From Candidatus Uhrbacteria bacterium (GTDB lineage: Bacteria; Patescibacteriota; Patescibacteriia; UBA9934), in contig JAUYIW010000032.1 of the NCBI GenBank assembly GCA_030688135.1, forward strand, positions 1 through 33,060: a stretch of DNA of 33,060 bases. Direction: 5' to 3'. The notes under the pieces are model-generated. The model was given only the letters and a program-made list of their open reading frames with translations, ran no database searches and was not told the DNA's origin. This document shows positions 26,944-33,060 of this stretch, in pieces (within the stretch, counting starts at the first letter, position 1; each line of letters starts with the position of its first letter). A program made the position numbers and the translations under genes.

Positions 26944-27732
26944 ATGGTTTACCACCCAACCTGGATTATAACCGAAAGTATCTACGCAAATCCAAACAGG
27001 ATCGTACTAGAGCATGTGCGTGGCGACATCTTTGTTGACCGTACAACGTTCCGGCACACTGACGAACGGATCGTACCAGTCTACTTCGAAGTCAAGCCAG
27101 AGCATAGCCCATGCGTCTTCTTCGTACCCGAACTCCCAGACGGCGGAAGGATGAGGATTATCTTCGCAGCCTGTCGCAAAGCTCTAATCGAAGGTACGTG
27201 TACAGATATTCGTACAATCGGCAAACTGAACATAGGCAGATGGCAAAGGAAGTCAATCTTCGTGCAAGTAAGAAAAGAGGAGGCTCTTGACCGCTATCCG
27301 CCAGTTGTTGGTAAGTTCATCATTGACTGTTCAGGAATCACCAAGGCACGCTATTTACGTGACCAGGTTATTAATGGAAAAATGAATCAACTTTGTCTTT
27401 CTGGTGAGTGCGATCAAGAGTTGCTGTCTGGTGTGACTGGAAACTTTGAAAGCAACGAAGGATTTCAAAAGCTTCTGAAAATAAAATCCACGGAACTCAA
27501 GGCAGAAATTAAACCCGGCGAATACAGCAGCAACCATGTAAAAGCCTATGTTCACCGTGCACGAATAGCCGATGAAACTGTTTACCGAATCTTTGTAACA
27601 GGTAGCACAGAAGTGATTGTGACCAAATTCCTTTTTGCCCTTGTAAGCGGATCTTGCGAACCCACAGGGAATCTTGGAAAAGTAAATCGCGCAAAAGTAC
27701 TTGCTTTGCACCTGCGTGCTCAAGTTCTCTGA
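26944..27732 (+). CDS. Solitary hypothetical protein, 262 residues
   Basis: No family recognised. I placed the start at 26944 because GGAGGGAAAATG is an excellent initiation site downstream of the promoter; the open frame continues upstream through the promoter and is not coding there. The protein starts MVYHPTWIITESIYANPNRI. It appears to be a soluble alpha/beta protein with several beta-rich strands (VPVYFEVKPEHSPCVFFVPE and KFIIDCSGITKARYL), a glycine/asparagine stretch (GVTGNFESNEGFQKLLKI) and a late TVYRIFVTGSTEVIVTKFLF. It is the largest of the solitary plus-strand genes and has its own promoter and terminator. Confidence 0.7.
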   Translation: MVYHPTWIITESIYANPNRIVLEHVRGDIFVDRTTFRHTDERIVPVYFEVKPEHSPCVFFVPELPDGGRMRIIFAACRKALIEGTCTDIRTIGKLNIGRWQRKSIFVQVRKEEALDRYPPVVGKFIIDCSGITKARYLRDQVINGKMNQLCLSGECDQELLSGVTGNFESNEGFQKLLKIKSTELKAEIKPGEYSSNHVKAYVHRARIADETVYRIFVTGSTEVIVTKFLFALVSGSCEPTGNLGKVNRAKVLALHLRAQVL

Positions 27733-27742
27733 TCTAACTCAA

Positions 27743-27792
27743 AACGCCTCAGTCAAAGGACAGCTGTCCTACGGCTAGAGGCGTTCTTTTTT
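27743..27792 (+). terminator. Terminator of the 26944 gene
   Basis: AACGCCTC (27743-27750) pairs with GAGGCGTT (27778-27785), and inside is the hairpin AGGACAGCTGTCCT. It is followed by CTTTTTTT. Confidence 0.85.
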
Positions 27793-27813
27793 TATCTACG
27801 TTTAGCGTTAATC

Positions 27814-27848
27814 AAAAACGGTTCGTCACCGAGTGAAGGACCGTTTTT
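27814..27848. terminator. Bidirectional terminator between converging genes
   Basis: AAAAACGGT (27814-27822) pairs with ACCGTTTTT (27840-27848), so both strands end in T runs. It lies just past the stop of the minus-strand beta-CASP gene. Confidence 0.8.
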
Positions 27849-27858
27849 TAAAGCTATA

Positions 27859-29232
27859 CTAAAACTCAAAGCTCTCGTAAATCTTCGGTATTATAATTTC
27901 TGACTTAATCTTGTCACTTAAAAACTTCTTAAACTCCTCTTTTACTTCTGGATCTCCGTGAACTAAAAAAATTTTTGCAATGTCCCCTTTTTTAGGTTTA
28001 AGCCATTTTGCAAGTTTATTTCTATCGCCATGCGCAGAAAAAGAGCTAATCACAGACACCTCAGCGTTTACCGCAACTTTTTCACGAAATATTGAAACTT
28101 CTTTAGCTCCATCTTGAATCTGCCTTCCCAAAGTCTCCTCAGCCTGAAATCCAATAATCAATACCCCACTCTTCTTATCCTCAAGATATCGTTTTAAATG
28201 ATGTAGCACTCGCCCACCTGTCATCATGCCGCTTCCGGCAATAATAATTTTTGGACGTGTGTCATCGTTTATTGTTTTTGAACCTGCTACATCTAATGTT
28301 AAAATCAAATTTTTAAAACTAAAAAAATCTTTATCTGGACTTAGAACAATTGACCTATCAAAATCAAGATAGTCACTATATTGCTGATATGCTTCAGTTG
28401 TACGAATTGCAAGCGGACTGTCTAGATAGATTGGAACCTTTGGGATTTCGTTTTTGTCTATTAATTCATCCAACTCATACAATAACTCTTGCGTTCTTTC
28501 AATTGAAAAAGCTGGAATTATTAATGTGCCACCTCGCTCAATTACTCGTTTTACATTATCTACCAATAATCCACCTCGCTCGGCAACTGGCGCATGGTCT
28601 CTGTTGCCATATGTTGATTCAACAATAGCAATGTCAGCTTTTGAAATCGATTCTGTTCCAGGTAAAATTGGAATATTGTCGTTTCCAACATCGCCACTAA
28701 ACAAAAAACGTTTTTGCTCTCCGCCCTTCAATTCTGAACCGGGTACGTCAATCGTTACATAAGCAGATCCTAGAATATGTCCAACGTCATGAAACATCGC
28801 TTTAAGTCCTGGCGCTGGTTCAAACTCTGCGTGATAATTAATAGTAGTAGACAGCTCAAACATTTTTGCTACTTCATCTTCCGAGTACAAAACTTCATCC
28901 CTACACTTAATAGCATTTTCGCGCATAACATTTAGCGCATCCTCGAGTACTAATCTAGAAAGAGTTTGTGTTGGCGGAGTCATAAATACCTTGCCTGTAA
29001 AGCCTTCGCGTACAAGCTTTGGAATTCTTCCTATGTGATCAAAATGAGCGTGCGTAACGATTACAGCATCGATAGATTTTGGTTCAAACTGAAATTCTTC
29101 GTAATTCTTTTTTCCGCACATGCGTTCGCCCTGAAACATTCCACAATCTACTAAAATCTTTGCGTCGGAAGTTTCCAATAAAAAACAAGACCCTGTCACG
29201 CCACGAACCGCTCCGTGAAAGGAAATATTCAT
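27859..29232 (-). CDS. Metallo-beta-lactamase/beta-CASP ribonuclease
   Basis: This family cleaves or trims RNA (CPSF-73 and RNase J relatives). The 457-residue protein has the two-metal site HAHFDH (61-66), HDVGHILGSA near 148-157, FSGDVGN near 178-184 and VESTYGNRDH. The beta-CASP cap follows, with its GSGMMTGGRVLHHLKRYL motif and ISSFSAHGDR. The motif near the end is VHGDPEVKEEF. RNase J-type C-terminal extensions are absent, and the size and GSGMMTGGR motif match the bacterial YsgA/CPSF-like exonuclease group. It is the last gene of the minus-strand group and is closed by a terminator. Confidence 0.93.
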   Translation of the reverse strand: MNISFHGAVRGVTGSCFLLETSDAKILVDCGMFQGERMCGKKNYEEFQFEPKSIDAVIVTHAHFDHIGRIPKLVREGFTGKVFMTPPTQTLSRLVLEDALNVMRENAIKCRDEVLYSEDEVAKMFELSTTINYHAEFEPAPGLKAMFHDVGHILGSAYVTIDVPGSELKGGEQKRFLFSGDVGNDNIPILPGTESISKADIAIVESTYGNRDHAPVAERGGLLVDNVKRVIERGGTLIIPAFSIERTQELLYELDELIDKNEIPKVPIYLDSPLAIRTTEAYQQYSDYLDFDRSIVLSPDKDFFSFKNLILTLDVAGSKTINDDTRPKIIIAGSGMMTGGRVLHHLKRYLEDKKSGVLIIGFQAEETLGRQIQDGAKEVSIFREKVAVNAEVSVISSFSAHGDRNKLAKWLKPKKGDIAKIFLVHGDPEVKEEFKKFLSDKIKSEIIIPKIYESFEF

Positions 29233-29283
29233 ACGATTAGCTTTTAGCTGTTAGCTCTGTAAGCGAGCTGATTTATAATATAA

Positions 29284-29655
29284 CTATTTGCTTAATCGAC
29301 TAGTAAACCTATTAAGCATCTTAGCAATAACCGATGCTTTTTCAAGACACTCGCGATAAATAGCTTCTGATAGATAAGCATCGTCTAGGGCACAATCCAG
29401 TATTGCGACTACTTCGTCCAATGAGGTCCGAGAACGATTAATAAAGACTACCATGTCCCGATCAGTCCTTCTGTTCGCGCCTTCTGCAATATTTAAAATT
29501 ATTGAGCCCAATGCACGTCTGGCCTGGTCTTTCAATACGAATCTTTCATCAACAGGGAAAGTATTTACAATTCCTAAAATAAAAACACGAAATGACCTTG
29601 CTTCCCTGTATACCTCCCAATTCTGAAATCTAAAACCGTATTCACTAGTTTCCAT
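29284..29655 (-). CDS. Four-helix bundle protein (S23-type)
   Basis: The 123-residue product begins METSEYGFRFQNWEVYREA, then RSFRVFILGIV and the signature LKDQARRALGSIILNIAEGANR. This matches the four-helix bundle family first seen as proteins encoded in 23S rRNA intervening sequences and common in CPR genomes as stand-alone genes. Function is not established. I chose the internal ATG, since family members begin a few residues before the YGF motif; the longer start at 29673 would lie in the GCTAATAGC repeats upstream. No ribosomal RNA is nearby. Confidence 0.85.
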   Translation of the reverse strand: METSEYGFRFQNWEVYREARSFRVFILGIVNTFPVDERFVLKDQARRALGSIILNIAEGANRRTDRDMVVFINRSRTSLDEVVAILDCALDDAYLSEAIYRECLEKASVIAKMLNRFTSRLSK

Positions 29656-29684
29656 GCTAATTGCTAATAGCAAAATGCTAAAGG

Positions 29685-29915
29685 CTAACTGCGCTTATCT
29701 AATTCTGCAGCAAACTCATCCCATCTTGCTTTAATTGCATCCTCCATGTCTTCGATAGGCTGATCAGCGCTTAACTCGCCAACTTCACGATGCTCTTCTA
29801 GCACGGTTTCTACAAGCTGGTCAAACGCTTCACGGTCTGCAACGCCATTCGCGATTGCAAGTTCAACCACTTCTTCAAATAATTCTTGATTTGATGTAGC
29901 TAAATTCTCAGTCAT
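29685..29915 (-). CDS. Small acidic hypothetical protein, 76 residues
   Basis: The product is almost all helix-forming and strongly acidic (NQELFEEVVELAIANGVADR, then VETVLEEHREVGEL, then IKARWDEFAAELDKRS). No cysteine, signal peptide or membrane segment is present. No family is recognised. It follows the VKOR gene by 9 bp on the same strand and so may be cotranscribed with the disulfide genes, though no link in function is visible. Confidence 0.7.
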   Translation of the reverse strand: MTENLATSNQELFEEVVELAIANGVADREAFDQLVETVLEEHREVGELSADQPIEDMEDAIKARWDEFAAELDKRS

Positions 29916-29924
29916 AAATATATT

Positions 29925-30380
29925 TTAGTCATGGATTATTTCTAACTTTGGTTTAATGTGATCTATGTGACGTAACCGGAATAATGAAACTGCAATGACT
30001 AAAATGCTCAGCTGTGAAGCTAAACACAACAAACACCAAGTGTATAAAACAAGCGCCTCAATGAAAGTGAGATATAAGCTAAAGAAAAGTCCCACTATTG
30101 CAAACACCGTCATTGCGGTTATTGCCGACTCTTCATTTCTGAAAATATAAATTATTGTGGATATAAACAGAAATATGTACGCGCCAAATCCCATAAGTGA
30201 AACCGGAATACCTAAAAACTCCGAATAAGAGCTTTTGTTTACAACTTCGCAATCAAACGTTTCGTTAATTGAGCAAAATGAAGAATCGCCAAGATCAAAA
30301 TGAGCAAGCGCAGCGTAAACCGAGGCCGTGCCTCCAAATATTGAAAATATTAATATTGCTCCTATTAACCATTTACGCAT
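29925..30380 (-). CDS. VKOR-family disulfide-forming membrane protein
   Basis: Bacterial VKOR reoxidises periplasmic thioredoxin-like proteins, passing electrons to quinone in place of DsbB. The 151-residue protein has four to five membrane segments. The loop cysteines are Cys36 and Cys44 (FCSINETFDC), followed by the family's YSEFLGIPVSLMG, and the active-site pair is WCLLC (Cys116, Cys119). All four catalytic cysteines are present. It is 3 bp downstream of a membrane-anchored thioredoxin-like gene, which should be its partner. Length is normal for bacterial VKOR without a fused thioredoxin. Confidence 0.93.
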   Translation of the reverse strand: MRKWLIGAILIFSIFGGTASVYAALAHFDLGDSSFCSINETFDCEVVNKSSYSEFLGIPVSLMGFGAYIFLFISTIIYIFRNEESAITAMTVFAIVGLFFSLYLTFIEALVLYTWCLLCLASQLSILVIAVSLFRLRHIDHIKPKLEIIHD

Positions 30381-30383
30381 AAC

Positions 30384-30917
30384 TTATTCTTCACCTGTAG
30401 TTGAGTCGTCTTCCACTACCACCACATCTTCCACGATTACATCTTCTCCCTCAATTGTAACTTCCGCATTCACAGTTCCGTCTCCATTTTCACCTGTAAC
30501 TTCTACCGTAGTTGAAGTACCTTCATCTTCTATGCCAGGTGTAGACTCTCGATTAAGTAAAACTCCAAAGGTATCTGCAAGTGTTTGCAATGACACCTTT
30601 CCGGTTAAATTAACGCCTTCTTCATTCACCCAGTACGGAACAGACTTGATATCTGGACAAAGATCAAATGTTTTTGAACCTGGTGATGAACACTCAATAT
30701 ATTCAATATGACGAAACGATGAACCAAATGCCTCTTTTTGAGCTGCGCAGTTTGGACACCAATAAGTGCCGTACATGACAACTCCAGCCTCGGTTAGGTC
30801 TTTTGCAAAATCGTCATACTCGCCAGGTGCATAATTTTTCCACATGCCAGCGACTATTAGTCCTGCTATTACTAAAACTGCCAAACCTATCATTGATGTT
30901 GTTGAAGATATTTTCAT
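30384..30917 (-). CDS. Membrane-anchored extracytoplasmic thioredoxin-like protein
   Basis: The 177-residue product has an N-terminal membrane anchor (about 9-26) and a thioredoxin domain. The domain has the active site CPNC at 54-57 (YGTYWCPNCAAQ) and the cis-proline at 94 (SVPYW). In addition Cys76 and Cys87 form a possible second pair. From about residue 130 the chain is a long acidic, Val/Thr-rich tail (GEDVIVEDVVVVEDDS). It is next to VKOR, so the pair makes a complete oxidative folding system: this protein oxidises exported substrates and VKOR reoxidises it. The operon promoter at 30966-30994 is near consensus. Confidence 0.92.
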   Translation of the reverse strand: MKISSTTSMIGLAVLVIAGLIVAGMWKNYAPGEYDDFAKDLTEAGVVMYGTYWCPNCAAQKEAFGSSFRHIEYIECSSPGSKTFDLCPDIKSVPYWVNEEGVNLTGKVSLQTLADTFGVLLNRESTPGIEDEGTSTTVEVTGENGDGTVNAEVTIEGEDVIVEDVVVVEDDSTTGEE

Positions 30918-30965
30918 AAAATTTATGATTTTTAAGATGTGGACTTCTTTATAAGCCCATTAAGT

Positions 30966-30994
30966 ATTATAATACGCAAAGAACATGCTGACAA
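30966..30994 (-). promoter_or_regulatory. Promoter of the thioredoxin-VKOR operon
   Basis: Minus strand TTGTCA (30989-30994), 17-bp spacer, perfect TATAAT (30966-30971), about 49 bp before the ATG. Confidence 0.7.
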
Positions 30995-31033
30995 CTTTAA
31001 TCAAGAATGACCTTGCAGTCAAATTAACTGTGC

Positions 31034-32014
31034 ATGGAAATCGACTGGATATCGCAAGTTAGACCAATATTAGCGCTTTCGCCAATGGCGGACATGACCG
31101 ACTCACCATACTGTCGTACTGTTAGAGCTGTTGTAGATCAAACCATACTAGATTCTAAGCTGATTCTTTTCCGTGAAATGGTATCAGCAGAAGCTGTCGT
31201 ACGTAAAAACGAAAAGACGCTAGCCATGGCCGAGCTACATGCAGAAGAAAGGCCAATAGTGCAACAAATATTTGGAGCTGATCCAAAAGTAATGGCAGAA
31301 GCAGCGCGAATCATTGAAGAATCTTTTGCGCCGGAAGCAATCGACATCAACATGGGATGTCCGGCATACAAAATTACATCGAGCTTTAACGGTGCAGCTT
31401 TAATGCGCGAACCGGAACTTGCGGCTAAAATAGTTCGAGAAGTAAAAGCCGCTGTGGGCGTTCCTGTCTCTATTAAAATTCGAGCTGGGTGGTCCGAGCA
31501 TACTGAGTGCATTGAATTTTCTAAAGTGTTAGAACAGGCTGGTGCAGACTTAATTTCAATTCACGGAAGAACAAAAATTCAAGGCTATGCCGGACTAGCG
31601 GACCGAGAAGCTGTGCGTAAAGCAAAAGAAGCAGTTTCCATTCCTGTTTTGTACAATGGTGACATTTTTACTTGGCAGGATTATTTTAGTGCGCTCGAAG
31701 AAACTGATTGCGATGGAGCACTTATCGCCCGCGGAGCGCTTGGCAATCCATGGATATTCAAACAGATCGAAGAAAAGCTAGACGGCAAAGAACCTAGCAT
31801 AACATCTCTAACTGAAAGAATCAGCCTTGTGCAATATCACCTAAATCTGCATCTAATTCAGTATGGCGAACGATCTGCTCCAACTTTTCGCAAACATTTA
31901 TCTTGGTATTTTAAAGGCGTGCCTGGTTTTAAGGAATATAAGCAAAAATTAATGACAGCCCTTACCCACGACGAAATAAACGACATACTTCTTGAAATCA
32001 CTGAACACTATTGA
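31034..32014 (+). CDS. dus: tRNA-dihydrouridine synthase
   Basis: Dus enzymes reduce uridines in tRNA with FMN and NADPH. The 326-residue protein has the TIM-barrel start ILALSPMADMTDSPY, the QIFGADPKVM strand and the catalytic cysteine at 109 in DINMGCPAYKI. Lys148 follows in SIKIRAGW, then ISIHGRTKIQGYAG (the usual HGRTxxQ motif), VLYNGDIF and GALIARGALGNPWIF, which bind the flavin phosphate. The C-terminal helical domain that recognises tRNA follows. Which tRNA position it modifies cannot be told. Divergent from the thioredoxin-VKOR operon; the next gene's -35 overlaps its stop codon. Confidence 0.95.
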   Translation: MEIDWISQVRPILALSPMADMTDSPYCRTVRAVVDQTILDSKLILFREMVSAEAVVRKNEKTLAMAELHAEERPIVQQIFGADPKVMAEAARIIEESFAPEAIDINMGCPAYKITSSFNGAALMREPELAAKIVREVKAAVGVPVSIKIRAGWSEHTECIEFSKVLEQAGADLISIHGRTKIQGYAGLADREAVRKAKEAVSIPVLYNGDIFTWQDYFSALEETDCDGALIARGALGNPWIFKQIEEKLDGKEPSITSLTERISLVQYHLNLHLIQYGERSAPTFRKHLSWYFKGVPGFKEYKQKLMTALTHDEINDILLEITEHY

Positions 32015-32039
32015 CCTGTTGCAATATAATGGTTATCAT
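32011..32039 (+). promoter_or_regulatory. Promoter of the ATP-grasp gene overlapping the dus stop
   Basis: TTGACC (32011-32016) contains the dus TGA stop. A 17-bp spacer leads to TATCAT (32034-32039), about 20 bp before the ATG. Confidence 0.55.
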
Positions 32040-32059
32040 ACCGATACTTAAACCAATTT

Positions 32060-33004
32060 ATGAATATTGGAATTTTAACATTTGTAAATTCACAGAAGAG
32101 CCTTGCCATTGGCACAAAACGTATCATAAAATTAGCTAAGACTCGCGGACACAACGTAAAGGTTTTTTATAGTCCACTGATTGGACTATCTTTCGGTAAT
32201 GATAAGTCGCTGACCTACAAAGGTAGAAAATTAAATCCTGAAAAGTACGATGTAATATTAGTAAGACCTGGATTTAGTAGCGAACCAAGTATTCATGCAT
32301 CATTCATTAAACAATTTCAACTCGCTGGCTTTTACGTTCTGAATGGCTACATTGGAGTGTTCCGTGCAAAAAATAAAATTCGAACACTTCAAATGCTCGA
32401 CCATTTTGGAGTCCCAGTACCTAAAACGCTTGTTGTTAAAGATGCGAGTCTAATTGCTGACGCTGCTGAAGATTTCCGTTTTCCGGTAATCGTAAAAGTA
32501 ATTTTCGGCACTCATGGTAAAGGAGTATTTATCGCTGAATCAAAAAGATCTCTGAAACCAATTGTTGAATATCTTGTTGATAAAGAAAAAGGACCTGTTT
32601 CTTTGCAAGAGTATATTCGTGAAGCGAAAGGTCAGGACTTGCGAGTTTTTGTACTTGGAAAAAAAGTTGTTGCTGCCATGGAGCGAATTGCTAAAGGTGG
32701 AGAATTTAGAGCTAATTTCCATAAAGGTGGTCATGTAAGATTGGCAGACCTTTCAATCAAAGAAAAGAAAATGGCAATTCGGGCCACTCAAGTTATTGGC
32801 CTCGATATTGCAGGTGTTGATATTCTTCGAACTAACTCTGGCCCTAAGGTAATTGAAGTAAATTCTAACCCTGGACTAGAGGGCATAAGCAAAGCTTCAA
32901 AAGTAGACGTTGCTGAAAAAATTGTAGACTTCATTGAGCATCGAGTTGAAAAATACGGACACAAATACAAACGACCACTTCCAAAAAGAAAGATGATTGA
33001 ATAA
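32060..33004 (+). CDS. RimK-like ATP-grasp ligase
   Basis: RimK-type ligases attach amino acids, classically glutamate to ribosomal protein S6, or join other amine and carboxyl groups. The 314-residue protein has the pre-ATP-grasp domain (MNIGILTFVNSQKSLAIGTK; DVILVRPG near 74), then ATP-grasp motifs: FPVIVKVIFGTHGKGVFIAES (about 140-160), LQEYIREAKGQDLRVFVLG (about 182-200), VAAMERIAKGGEFRANFHKGG, and the metal ligands in VDILRTNSGPKVIEVNSNPG near the end. All core motifs are intact. The substrate in this organism is unknown. The C-terminus is basic. A strong terminator overlaps the stop codon. Confidence 0.92.
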   Translation: MNIGILTFVNSQKSLAIGTKRIIKLAKTRGHNVKVFYSPLIGLSFGNDKSLTYKGRKLNPEKYDVILVRPGFSSEPSIHASFIKQFQLAGFYVLNGYIGVFRAKNKIRTLQMLDHFGVPVPKTLVVKDASLIADAAEDFRFPVIVKVIFGTHGKGVFIAESKRSLKPIVEYLVDKEKGPVSLQEYIREAKGQDLRVFVLGKKVVAAMERIAKGGEFRANFHKGGHVRLADLSIKEKKMAIRATQVIGLDIAGVDILRTNSGPKVIEVNSNPGLEGISKASKVDVAEKIVDFIEHRVEKYGHKYKRPLPKRKMIE

Positions 33005-33032
33005 ATAGTCACCGCTTACGCGGTGACTATTT
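33003..33032. terminator. Bidirectional terminator at the end of the ATP-grasp gene
   Basis: AAATAGTCACCGC (33003-33015) pairs perfectly with GCGGTGACTATTT (33020-33032) around TTAC. The stem has A and T flanks suitable for termination on both strands. Confidence 0.85.
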
Positions 33033-33060
33033 ATTTTCAAATTTATTTAGCATCTCTCGT
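33027..33060 (-). CDS. Possible C-terminal end of a convergent gene
   Basis: A minus-strand frame entering from the right edge reads R-E-M-L-N-K-F-E-N-K and stops at TAG inside the terminator stem. Only eleven codons are visible, so this could be chance. Confidence 0.2.
   Translation of the reverse strand, partial: REMLNKFENK

Noticed and set aside
1..33060. Recoded UGA (genetic code 25, as in Gracilibacteria)
   Set aside because: alaS, dus and the membrane-anchored genes end cleanly at standard stops including TGA, and no gene needs UGA read as glycine to stay in frame.
1..33060. tRNA or rRNA genes
   Set aside because: No GTTCGAATC-type T-arm with matching acceptor stem and no rRNA-like stretch was found by eye on either strand.

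Overview
The window reads as a chromosome segment of an ultra-reduced bacterium of the Candidate Phyla Radiation (Patescibacteria). The evidence is a set of characteristically shortened core genes: a 596-residue alanyl-tRNA synthetase that stops after its editing domain, a 120-residue uL13, and an RNA polymerase alpha subunit whose C-terminal domain is replaced by an acidic tail. The DNA is AT-rich, rich in intergenic palindromes, and uses UGA as a stop. The class within the CPR cannot be fixed from this sequence alone. No tRNA, rRNA, CRISPR array or intact transposase was seen.

Layout. 1-771 is the start of a membrane protein running off the left edge. 856-5567 (minus strand) is the translation/transcription operon infA-rpmJ-rpsM-rpsK-rpsD-rpoA-rplQ-rplM-rpsI, driven by a promoter at 5625-5653 and closed by a terminator at 819-844. 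It is interrupted by a 217-bp dispersed repeat and by a duplicated rpmJ tail. 5785-6737 holds a coupled pair of envelope genes, followed by a 129-bp hairpin and alaS. 9.0-11.4 kb is accessory DNA: a solitary unknown gene, a membrane-anchored protein, a 388-bp chain of nested palindromes and a truncated tyrosine recombinase. 11.4-17.8 kb (minus) is an envelope block: murJ, a CARDB/TSP3/PKD surface protein, a PduL-like protein, corA, a DUF389 protein and a GT2 glycosyltransferase. 18.1-19.7 kb has divergent RNA methyltransferases. 20.0-25.1 kb mixes solitary cassette genes with a minus-strand group (zinc ribbon, membrane protein, deoxyribosyltransferase-like, NUDIX, CYTH). 25.1-33.0 kb holds era, a mini-thioredoxin, a FecR-like protein, another solitary gene, a beta-CASP metallo-beta-lactamase, a four-helix-bundle protein, a VKOR/thioredoxin pair, dus and a RimK-like ATP-grasp ligase.

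How it fits together. Most named genes serve translation, rRNA/tRNA modification, envelope building and periplasmic disulfide formation. The most unusual signal is between the genes. Several families of repeats sit directly against start codons. One conserved 19-nt leader ends exactly at the ATG of alaS, the pduL-like gene and the GT2 gene, and in two cases it is one end of an inverted-repeat element of about 150 bp. A second, 217-bp, element abuts rpsD and supplies the first codons of corA. A third repeat family flanks a one-gene cassette and points -10-like sequences outward at the CYTH gene and era. In addition, five solitary plus-strand genes of unknown function share a near-consensus promoter architecture, and three of them a near-identical Shine-Dalgarno block, each with its own hairpin terminator. 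Several of these points rest on visual alignment and need computation to confirm.
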